DNA of 5,168 nt from assembly GCA_016286935.1 (NCBI GenBank), contig JAEEUO010000096.1, positions 1 through 5,168 of the forward strand, read 5' to 3'. This DNA comes from Bacillota bacterium (GTDB taxonomy: Bacteria; Bacillota; Clostridia; Peptostreptococcales; Anaerovoracaceae). Positions 1 to 5,168 of the stretch are shown here, piece after piece; within the stretch, counting starts at the first letter, position 1; every line of letters begins with the position of its first letter. The notes under the pieces were generated by a model, which saw only the letters and a program-made list of their open reading frames with translations, was not told the origin of the DNA and did not search any database. Position numbers and translations under genes: made by a program.

Positions 1-317
1 TTCGGTTCCGCTGCGCCGCCGTCTCCGGCCCATTCCGCTCCATCCGCCCGGGGAAACGCGTCCCGCGGGACCGGCGTGACGGCAAAGCCCTCCCCGGTCC
101 GCACGATCACCGCGCCGAGCGACGCGAGGCACCAGACGGTCGCCTCGAGGTCGTCCGCGAGCGGCGGGACCGGCGCGTCCTTCGCCCCGTCCGGAAGCGC
201 GATCCGTACCGGCGCGTCCGAAAACGCCGCCGCGATCAGAAGGCGGTGGACAAGGCTCTTCGACGGCGGAACGGCCGCCGTTCCCGTGCGAGGGCCGGGC
301 TGTATCGTATGATCCAT
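1..317 (-). CDS. aroA: 3-phosphoshikimate 1-carboxyvinyltransferase (EPSP synthase), N-terminal part only
   Basis: EPSP synthase transfers the enolpyruvyl group of PEP to shikimate 3-phosphate, the sixth step of the cytoplasmic shikimate pathway. Only the first 105 codons are visible; the frame is still open at the left edge. The diagnostic motif is VPPSKSLVHRLLIAAAF at residues 16-32, in which K20, S21 and R25 match the substrate-binding Lys-Ser...Arg of the family. DDLEATVWCLASLGA at residues 55-69 matches the conserved segment that follows the first strand pair. The ATG at 317 is chosen because AAGGAG (minus strand, 330-325) sits 7 nt upstream. The start lies 2 bp after the aroB stop, so its ribosome binding site falls inside the aroB 3' end, which suggests translational coupling. 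The stretch at residues 40-54, before the DD, looks a few residues longer and more Ala/Pro/Asp-rich than usual. The class I/II (glyphosate sensitivity) residues lie outside the window. Family assignment is firm. Confidence 0.93.
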   Translation of the reverse strand, partial: MDHTIQPGPRTGTAAVPPSKSLVHRLLIAAAFSDAPVRIALPDGAKDAPVPPLADDLEATVWCLASLGAVIVRTGEGFAVTPVPRDAFPRADGAEWAGDGGAAEP

Positions 318-319
318 CG

Positions 320-1420
320 TCAGACTCCTTTGCAGTCCGGAAGATGTGAGAGATCCTTCGTTCCGACTCCGCCGCGGGCGAGCCACGCGGGGAGTTCCTC
401 CGTTCCGGCCGTCACGATCCTTACGGAGCCGATCCGCTCCGGTACGACGAGCCGGACCGCGCCGCCGGAGGCCTTCTTGTCCGAAAGGACCGCCTCCCGC
501 ATCGCGTCCGCTCCGTACGGGATCGCTGCCGGAAGGCCGTACCGTTCCAGGCATTCGAGGAGTGCTTCGAGCGTCTCTTCGCCGCAATAGCCGTACGGGA
601 CCGCCGCACGCGTGACCGCGGCCATCCCGGCCGCGACCGCGAAGCCGTGGGGCAGCCGGTAGCCGCTCAGGAACTCCGCCGCGTGGCCGAACGTATGGCC
701 GAAATTCAGCTTCATCCGCTCGCCGCGGTCGAATTCGTCTGCTTCGACGAGATCCCGCTTCATCCGGACGCACGCGTCGATGACCGGCGCGAACCGTTCG
801 CGGACGGGCGTCTCCGAAACGGCGCGGAAGAGTTCTTCGCTCCCGATCATGCCGTATTTGATGACCTCCGCGCATCCGGCGCGGTATTCCCCGTCCGGGA
901 GCGTCCGGAGCGTTTCCGGATCGATGAGGACGAGCGAAGGCTGCCAGAAGCAGCCGGCCTGGTTCTTTCCGTTCGGGAGGTCGACGCCCGTCTTTCCGCC
1001 GACCGAGGAGTCGACGGCCGCGAGGAGCGTCGTGGGGATCTGGACGAAGCGGATCCCGCGCCGGTACGTCGCCGCCGCGAATCCCGCGAGATCGCCCGTG
1101 ACGCCGCCGCCGAGCGCGACGACGAGATCGTCCCGCGTCATGCGCTCTTCCGCCATTGCCTCGAGCAGCTTTCCGTACGCCGCGAGGTTCTTGTTCCGTT
1201 CGCCGTGCTCAAACACGAACGAACGCGCGACAAGGCCGGCCCGTTCGATGCTTTCCCGCACCGGACCGCCGTACAGGCCGTACACCGTGTCGTCCGAGAC
1301 GATCATCGCCGTCCGCGCGTTTCCGCCGAGCGCGGCGATCCGTTCGCCGGATCCCGCGCGCAGCCCTTCGCCGATCACAACGTCGTAACCGGTCGACGCT
1401 TCGATCCGGATCGTACGCAT
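320..1420 (-). CDS. aroB: 3-dehydroquinate synthase
   Basis: AroB converts DAHP to 3-dehydroquinate, the second shikimate step, using NAD+ and a divalent metal (usually zinc). The protein is 366 aa, the usual length. The NAD-binding signature GGGVTGD is at residues 104-110, followed by IPTTLLAAVDSSVGGKTG at 128-145 and the substrate-contacting KNQAGCFWQP at 152-161. The metal ligands expected for the family are present: E185 in AEVIKYG, H242 in NFGHTFGH and H258 in PHG. H246, the proposed catalytic histidine, is also there, as is the DKK motif at 314-316. The ATG at 1420 is preferred because a GGAGG lies 5 nt upstream. The frame extends to a TTG at 1450, but those ten codons encode the purine-rich ribosome binding region itself. 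It follows aroF after 46 bp and precedes aroA by 2 bp, with no terminator on either side. All key residues are intact, so it should be active. Confidence 0.97.
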   Translation of the reverse strand: MRTIRIEASTGYDVVIGEGLRAGSGERIAALGGNARTAMIVSDDTVYGLYGGPVRESIERAGLVARSFVFEHGERNKNLAAYGKLLEAMAEERMTRDDLVVALGGGVTGDLAGFAAATYRRGIRFVQIPTTLLAAVDSSVGGKTGVDLPNGKNQAGCFWQPSLVLIDPETLRTLPDGEYRAGCAEVIKYGMIGSEELFRAVSETPVRERFAPVIDACVRMKRDLVEADEFDRGERMKLNFGHTFGHAAEFLSGYRLPHGFAVAAGMAAVTRAAVPYGYCGEETLEALLECLERYGLPAAIPYGADAMREAVLSDKKASGGAVRLVVPERIGSVRIVTAGTEELPAWLARGGVGTKDLSHLPDCKGV

Positions 1421-1425
1421 TTCCG

Positions 1426-1434
1426 CCTCCCCCC
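1426..1434 (-). promoter_or_regulatory. Ribosome binding site of aroB (decides the start)
   Basis: On the minus strand GGGGGGAGG ends 5 nt before the ATG at 1420. It places the start at that ATG rather than at the in-frame TTG at 1450, which would translate through this purine run. Confidence 0.85.
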
Positions 1435-1466
1435 TTTCGTTTTCTCTCAATCAGCGGGCATGCCGC

Positions 1467-2279
1467 TTACCGCAGCGCTTCCCGCAGCTTTTCCACCTTT
1501 TCCGCGAGCGCCTCATATTCTTCCGGCCGGATCGATTCCGCGCCGTCCGTGAGGGCGTGCTCCGGGTCGTTGTGGACCTCGATCATCAGCCCGTCCGCGC
1601 CGGCCGCGACGGCCGCGAGCGCCATCGGCGGCACGATCCGCGCCAGTCCCGTCGCGTGGCTCGGGTCGACGATGACCGGGAGATGCGTCATTTCGCGGAG
1701 CATCGGAACGGCCGACAGGTCGAGCGTGTTGCGCAACGTGTCGCTGAACGTGCGGATCCCGCGCTCGCAGAGGATCACGCGGTCGTTCCCGTTCGCCATG
1801 ATGTATTCCGCGCTCATCAGGAGCTCGTTCAGCGTGTTCGCGAGGCCGCGCTTCAGAAGCACCGGCTTCCCCGACCGCCCGAGTTCCTTCAGAAGGTCGA
1901 AGTTCTGCATGTTCCGCGCGCCGACCTGGAGGATGTCGATGTCCTCGAACAGCGGCAGGTCCGCCGCGCTCATGATCTCCGTCACGAGCGGAAGCCCCGT
2001 CTCGCGCCGCGCGATCCGGAGCAGTTCAAGTCCCTTCGCGTGAAGGCCCTGGAACGCATACGGGGACGTGCGCGGCTTGTATGCGCCGCCGCGGAGGATG
2101 TTCGCGCCCGCTTTTTTGACGGCGCGCGCAATCGAGACGATCTGGTCCTCCGTCTCGACCGAGCAGGGGCCCGCGATCATCGCGAAATGGCCGCCGCCGA
2201 TCCGTACGCCGCCGGCCTCGATCACCGTATCGTCCGGGTGCGCCTCCCGCGTCGTTTTCCGAAACACTTCGTTCGTCAT
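1467..2279 (-). CDS. aroF: 3-deoxy-7-phosphoheptulonate (DAHP) synthase, type I-beta, short form without regulatory domain
   Basis: This enzyme condenses PEP with erythrose 4-phosphate to DAHP, the committed step into aromatic biosynthesis. It is 270 aa and folds as a metal-dependent TIM barrel. Motifs in order: AGPCSVE (36-42), [15 protein letters not shown] (64-78), QVGARNMQN (118-126), KRG (143-145), CERGIRTF (171-178), DPSHATG (205-211), MIEVH (232-236) and ALTDG (242-246). Expected metal ligands are C39, H208, E234 and D245. KPRTSPY separates it from KDO8P synthase, which has KANRTS there. The protein begins close to where the catalytic domain of the longer Thermotoga-type enzyme begins, so the N-terminal ferredoxin-like feedback domain of about 65 residues is absent; it resembles the short archaeal form. 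AAAGGAG (2295-2289) lies 9 nt upstream of the ATG. The gene starts 25 bp after mnmA, which leaves no room for an upstream domain. Family assignment is firm; loss of tyrosine/phenylalanine feedback is inferred. Confidence 0.96.
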   Translation of the reverse strand: MTNEVFRKTTREAHPDDTVIEAGGVRIGGGHFAMIAGPCSVETEDQIVSIARAVKKAGANILRGGAYKPRTSPYAFQGLHAKGLELLRIARRETGLPLVTEIMSAADLPLFEDIDILQVGARNMQNFDLLKELGRSGKPVLLKRGLANTLNELLMSAEYIMANGNDRVILCERGIRTFSDTLRNTLDLSAVPMLREMTHLPVIVDPSHATGLARIVPPMALAAVAAGADGLMIEVHNDPEHALTDGAESIRPEEYEALAEKVEKLREALR

Positions 2280-2304
2280 ATCCGTCGGCTCCTTTGCCCG
2301 TTTC

Positions 2305-3405
2305 TCATTCGTCTTCCGCGCGGACGATCGTTCCGCCGCCGACGACCGTATCGCCGTCGTAGAAGACGACGGCCTGGCCGGCCGTGATCGCGCGCTGGGG
2401 CTCGTCGAACACGACGCGCACCGTTCCGCCCGCCGCCGGATACACCGTCGCCGGCTGCTCCTTCTGGCGGTAGCGCGCCTTCGCGTTCATGCGGAGCGGC
2501 TCCGCGAGTTCCGGGATCGCGATCCAGTTCACGTCCGCCGCGCAGAGGACGCGTTTGAACAGCTTCTCCTCCGGCCCGAGCGAGACCGTGTTGTTCTCCA
2601 TATCCTTTTCATAGACGTATACCGGCTCGCCCATCGCGATGCCGAGGCCCTTCCGCTGGCCGATCGTGTAGCGGACCGCGCCCTTGTGGCGGCCGACGGC
2701 CGTACCGTCCGGCCCGAGGAAATCGCCCTCAGGGTACGTCTTCCCGGTGTATCGCTCCATGAACGACGCGTAGTCGCCGTCCGGAACGAAGCAGATGTCC
2801 TGGCTGTCGTGCTTCCGGGCGTTGACGAAGCCGAGGCTCTCCGCCAGACGGCGCGTTTCGTCCTTCGTCATCTCCCCGAGCGGGAAGCGGACGCGGCGGA
2901 GCTGGTCCTGGGTGAGCGAATAGAGGACGTAGCTCTGGTCCTTCGACGGATCGAGCGCCTTTTTCAAAAGCCATCGGCCGGACGCATCGTCGTATCCGAC
3001 GCGCGCGTAGTGGCCCGTCGCGACGGCGTCGATCCCGTTTTCATCGGCGTATTCGAACAGCTTGCCGAACTTCATCACGCGGTTGCAGTCGACGCAGGGA
3101 TTCGGCGTTCCGCCGGCCTCGTAGACGCGGACGAACCGGTCGATGATCTCCTTCCGGAACTCTTTCGTATAGTCGAGCACCTCGAACGGGACGTTCAGTT
3201 CGTTCGCGACCGCCCGCGCGTCCTCGATGTCGTCGAGCGAGCAGCAAACCTTCGCCTTTCCGAGCCCGAGCTCCGCGCTGCGGTACAGGCGCATCGTCGC
3301 GCCCGTCACGTCGTAGCCCTGTTCGCACAGCAAATAAGCGGCGACCGAACTGTCCACCCCGCCGCTCATCGCGACGAGCGCCGTCTTTTCGCGCGTTTCC
3401 GCCAT
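2305..3405 (-). CDS. mnmA: tRNA-specific 2-thiouridylase MnmA
   Basis: MnmA adenylates and thiolates U34 of the tRNAs for Lys, Glu and Gln, giving the 2-thio group of the wobble modification. It takes sulfur from a cysteine desulfurase, directly or through a relay. The protein is 366 aa, normal for the family. The ATP pyrophosphatase P-loop SGGVDSS is at residues 14-20. [10 protein letters not shown] (99-108) contains C107, matching the first catalytic cysteine (C102 of E. coli), and [13 protein letters not shown] (200-212) contains C205, matching C199. ATGHYAR (129-135), KDQSYVLY (155-162) and [10 protein letters not shown] (246-255) are also family motifs. C104 beside the active site and the C54-C55 pair give extra cysteines. 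The ATG at 3405 is chosen because GGAGGTG (3420-3414) lies 8 nt upstream; the frame runs up to 3468, but that extension would enter the upstream terminator. It appears to be the first gene of the operon mnmA-aroF-aroB-aroA, with its own promoter just upstream. No desulfurase gene is adjacent. Confidence 0.96.
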   Translation of the reverse strand: MAETREKTALVAMSGGVDSSVAAYLLCEQGYDVTGATMRLYRSAELGLGKAKVCCSLDDIEDARAVANELNVPFEVLDYTKEFRKEIIDRFVRVYEAGGTPNPCVDCNRVMKFGKLFEYADENGIDAVATGHYARVGYDDASGRWLLKKALDPSKDQSYVLYSLTQDQLRRVRFPLGEMTKDETRRLAESLGFVNARKHDSQDICFVPDGDYASFMERYTGKTYPEGDFLGPDGTAVGRHKGAVRYTIGQRKGLGIAMGEPVYVYEKDMENNTVSLGPEEKLFKRVLCAADVNWIAIPELAEPLRMNAKARYRQKEQPATVYPAAGGTVRVVFDEPQRAITAGQAVVFYDGDTVVGGGTIVRAEDE

Positions 3406-3413
3406 CTCCGGAG

Positions 3414-3420
3414 CACCTCC
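3414..3420 (-). promoter_or_regulatory. Ribosome binding site of mnmA (decides the start)
   Basis: On the minus strand GGAGGTG, near-perfect anti-16S complementarity, ends 8 nt before the ATG at 3405. It rules out the longer in-frame start at 3468, which lies in the terminator hairpin upstream of the predicted promoter. Confidence 0.88.
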
Positions 3421-3424
3421 CTGC

Positions 3425-3442
3425 GTTATTCTCTGAAATAAC
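3425..3442 (-). promoter_or_regulatory. Inverted repeat at the predicted transcription start, possible operator
   Basis: The minus strand reads GTTATT, six spacer bases (TCAGAG), then AATAAC: a perfect 6+6 bp inverted repeat. It begins directly after the -10 box and spans the predicted start point near 3436, a typical place for a repressor site. As RNA it would be a weak AU-rich hairpin, and if transcription starts inside the repeat the full stem would not be transcribed. I do not recognise the site as that of any known regulator. Chance occurrence in a short AT-rich spacer remains possible. Confidence 0.45.
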
Positions 3443-3451
3443 AGTATAGCA
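3443..3451 (-). promoter_or_regulatory. Extended -10 promoter for the mnmA-aro operon
   Basis: The minus strand carries TGCTATACT, a TGn extension plus a hexamer one base from the sigma-A consensus TATAAT. The -35 position at 17 bp spacing (3471-3466) reads TGTATG, only 2 of 6 consensus bases, so the promoter would depend on the extended -10. A start near 3436 gives a leader of about 30 nt, too short for a T-box, riboswitch or attenuator. The intergenic position, right after a terminator and before a strong ribosome binding site, supports the call. The start site is inferred. Confidence 0.65.
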
Positions 3452-3452
3452 T

Positions 3453-3480
3453 AAAAAAGCCCGCGCATACAGCGCGGGCT
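3453..3480 (-). terminator. Intrinsic terminator of the oxidoreductase unit
   Basis: A perfect 9-bp GC-rich stem, AGCCCGCGC paired with GCGCGGGCT (3480-3472 with 3466-3458), encloses a 5-base loop and is followed on the minus strand by a run of six T (3458-3453). It lies 15 bp past the stop of the upstream oxidoreductase gene. There is no T-run on the plus-strand side, so it should act only for leftward transcription. It separates the oxidoreductase transcript from the mnmA operon. Confidence 0.93.
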
Positions 3481-3495
3481 ATAAATCGGGATGCG

Positions 3496-5168
3496 TTACT
3501 GCTCCGTCGGGTACTCGGACTTGCCGGTGATCTTCTTCTTGAGGATCTTGAAGGCGCGCTTCAGCGCGTACGGTCCGACGACCTTCATCATCTCCTCGGC
3601 GGTGTGCATGTCGCTCGCGGCGGGGAGATCGCGGGAGAGGTGGATCGCGTCGAACTGGCAGCGCGTCGTGCAGAGGCCGCAGCCGATGCACTGGTTCAGG
3701 TCGACCGTCGTCGCGCCGCATTTCAGGCAGCGGTTCGCCTCGATCTTCACCTGTTCCTCGGTCAGCGCGAGCCGGAGGTCGCGGAACGTCTTCGTCGGGT
3801 CGCCTTCCTTCACGGCCGGGACCTGGCGCTTCGCGTTGTCGTACGATTCGACCCGGATGTCGTCGCGGTCGAGCTCGATGAACTCGCGGAGGTCGCGGCC
3901 GATCGTGAGGGACTGGCCCGGGTGGACGTAGCGGTTGATCGAGACCATGGCCTGGCGGCCGGCTGCGATCGCGTCGATGACGAATTTCTGGCCGGTGTAG
4001 ATGTCGCCGCCGACGAAGATGTCGGGTTCGGCCGTCTGGAGCGTGACGGGATCGGCCTTCGCGGTGCCGTTGCGGTTGAATTCGACCTTCGTGCCGTCGA
4101 GGAGCTTTCCCCAGTCGGCGCGCTGGCCGATGCAGTAGAGAACGGTCGTGCAGCCGACTTCGGTCGTTTCGCCGTCGTCGAACTTCGGATCGAAGCGGCC
4201 CTCCGCGTTCTTCACGGAGAGGCACTTCCGGAACGCGATGCCGGCGCACTTGCCGCCGGCGGTCCGGATCTCGGTCTGGCCCCATCCGGCGTGGATGGAG
4301 ATGCCTTCCTTCTCGCACTCCGAGCGGTCCTCTTCGCCCATCGGCATCTCGTCGTAGGATTCGAGGCAGAACAGGTCGACGTGGGAAGCGCCGGCTCTTA
4401 CCGCCGTCCGCGCGACGTCCGCGCCGATGTTGCCGCCGCCGATCACGACGACGTTGCCGTCGAGCTTCGCGCCCGCGGGGCTGTTGGCCTTCCGCATGAA
4501 GTCGATGCCGCTCATCACGCCCTCCGCGTCGTCTCCGGGAACGCCGAGCCTGCCGCCGCTCTGGAGGCCGATCGCGACGAAGAACGCCTTGTAGCCGCTC
4601 TCGCGCAGTTCGGGGATCGTGACGTCTTTTCCGACGTCGACGCCGCATTTAAACTCGACGCCCATCTTCCGCAGGATCTCGATCTCGGCGTTGATGACGT
4701 CCTTTTCGAGCCGGAAGCTCGGCAGGCCGTTCACGAGCATGCCGCCGGGAGCCGCGGCCTTGTCGAACACGGTGACGGGATAGCCGTCCTTGCGGAGGTA
4801 ATACGCCGCGGAGAGGCCGGCCGGGCCCGCGCCGATGACGGCGATCGGGAAGCCGGTCCACTGCTTGCCGTCCATGTTGTCGCAGATCGGGACGAATTTG
4901 TCGAGGTTCGCCCGCTCATACTGGCAGAGGAACTTCTTGATCTCGTCGATCGAGACGGGCTGGTCGATCGTGCCGCGCGTGCAGCGGCCCTCGCAGCGCT
5001 TGTTGCAGACGTCGCCGCAGACGGCCGGGAACGGGTTGTCCTGGCGGATCAGCTTGACGGCTTCCTCGTATCTGCCTTCCTTCGCCATCTTGAGGTAGCC
5101 CTGAACGGCGATATGTGCAGGGCAGGCGGTCTTGCAGGGAGAGGTGCCGCTCTCATAGCAGTTGATCT
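3496..5168 (-). CDS. GltD-like FAD-dependent NAD(P)H oxidoreductase with C-terminal ferredoxin-type segment, 5' end missing
   Basis: This is a member of the family of the glutamate synthase small subunit, which passes electrons from NAD(P)H through FAD and Fe-S clusters to a partner. The 556 visible residues (numbered from the right edge) run in order. First comes an Fe-S region with C3, C11, C15 (in SPCKTACPAHI) and C50, C54, C58, C62 (in VCGDVCNKRCEGRC). The FAD Rossmann motif IAVIGAGPAGLSAAYYL follows at 108-124, then the NAD(P)H-binding VVVIGGGNIGADVARTAVRAG at 239-259, split here as GGGNIG (243-248) plus DVARTAV. The second FAD motif DIFVGGD is at 382-388. Last is a ferredoxin-like tail with C480, C483 and CIGCGLCTTRC (493-503). 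The ATG at 5088 is internal: 26 in-frame codons before it carry family cysteines and no stop, so the true start is beyond the window. No glutamate synthase large subunit is visible and the ferredoxin tail is not part of classical GltD, so the substrate is unknown. A terminator follows the stop. Confidence 0.92.
   Translation of the reverse strand, partial: INCYESGTSPCKTACPAHIAVQGYLKMAKEGRYEEAVKLIRQDNPFPAVCGDVCNKRCEGRCTRGTIDQPVSIDEIKKFLCQYERANLDKFVPICDNMDGKQWTGFPIAVIGAGPAGLSAAYYLRKDGYPVTVFDKAAAPGGMLVNGLPSFRLEKDVINAEIEILRKMGVEFKCGVDVGKDVTIPELRESGYKAFFVAIGLQSGGRLGVPGDDAEGVMSGIDFMRKANSPAGAKLDGNVVVIGGGNIGADVARTAVRAGASHVDLFCLESYDEMPMGEEDRSECEKEGISIHAGWGQTEIRTAGGKCAGIAFRKCLSVKNAEGRFDPKFDDGETTEVGCTTVLYCIGQRADWGKLLDGTKVEFNRNGTAKADPVTLQTAEPDIFVGGDIYTGQKFVIDAIAAGRQAMVSINRYVHPGQSLTIGRDLREFIELDRDDIRVESYDNAKRQVPAVKEGDPTKTFRDLRLALTEEQVKIEANRCLKCGATTVDLNQCIGCGLCTTRCQFDAIHLSRDLPAASDMHTAEEMMKVVGPYALKRAFKILKKKITGKSEYPTEQ

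Noticed and set aside
1453..1467. Small hairpin after the aroF stop (AGCGG, loop GCATG, CCGCT) as a possible terminator
   Set aside because: The stem is only 5 bp and no T-run follows on the minus strand. It is unlikely to end transcription between aroF and aroB.
647..2387. Long overlapping plus-strand frames opposite aroB and aroF (647-1552, 1156-2043, 1557-2387)
   Set aside because: They overlap each other, have Arg-rich or low-complexity products and no recognisable domain. They are shadows of aroB and aroF.
2068..3441. A 457-codon open frame on the plus strand, antisense to mnmA
   Set aside because: Its product is rich in Arg, Ala, Val and Asp with no family motif, and it lies opposite a gene with intact catalytic motifs. 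High-GC codon use on the minus strand leaves few stops in this frame.
3425..3480. T-box leader, riboswitch or attenuator upstream of the mnmA-aro operon
   Set aside because: The predicted leader is about 30 nt and holds only one weak dyad. The strong hairpin with T-run lies upstream of the -10 box and belongs to the previous gene.
3479..4648. A 389-codon minus-strand frame in another phase of the oxidoreductase gene
   Set aside because: The product is almost wholly Arg, Pro, Gly and Asp, as expected from an out-of-phase reading of a GC-rich gene, and it runs into the terminator.
1..5168. A hidden novel system, mobile element, CRISPR array or RNA gene
   Set aside because: Reading both strands gave five well-known enzyme families, short spacers and no direct repeat array, transposase, tRNA-like or rRNA-like sequence.

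Overview
The window is a compact, GC-rich bacterial stretch in which every supported gene lies on the minus strand, so transcription runs from right to left. GC content looks well above 60% by eye. The protein families point to an anaerobic Firmicute of the class Clostridia: a short type I-beta DAHP synthase, a Clostridia-like MnmA with a CxxCN motif, a large GltD-like oxidoreductase with a ferredoxin tail, and strong GGAGG ribosome binding sites. That placement is inference from family resemblance and no lineage marker is present.

Right part (3496-5168): the 3' part of a GltD-like FAD/NAD(P)H oxidoreductase with iron-sulfur motifs at both ends. It is cut by the right window edge. The ATG at 5088 is internal, because the frame stays open to the edge and the upstream codons carry family cysteines. 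A strong intrinsic terminator (3453-3480) ends this unit.

Junction (3406-3495): within 90 bp there are the terminator, an extended -10 promoter lying against its T-tract, an inverted repeat at the predicted transcription start, and a strong ribosome binding site. This looks like the start of a new operon.

Left part (1-3405): mnmA (tRNA 2-thiouridylase), aroF (DAHP synthase), aroB (3-dehydroquinate synthase) and aroA (EPSP synthase, cut by the left edge). The gaps are 25, 46 and 2 bp, each gene has its own ribosome binding site, and no terminator separates them. AroF makes DAHP from PEP and erythrose 4-phosphate, AroB cyclises it to 3-dehydroquinate, and AroA acts later, joining shikimate 3-phosphate to PEP. 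The 3-dehydroquinate dehydratase, shikimate dehydrogenase and kinase steps are not in the window; they may lie further left. MnmA is not an aromatic pathway enzyme, so its place at the head of the operon is the main contextual oddity.

I found no mobile element, CRISPR array, RNA gene or clearly novel system. The coding content is mostly ordinary core metabolism. The points worth a second look are the compact terminator-promoter-operator junction, the mnmA/aro linkage, the missing regulatory domain on DAHP synthase, and small sequence peculiarities in MnmA and AroA.
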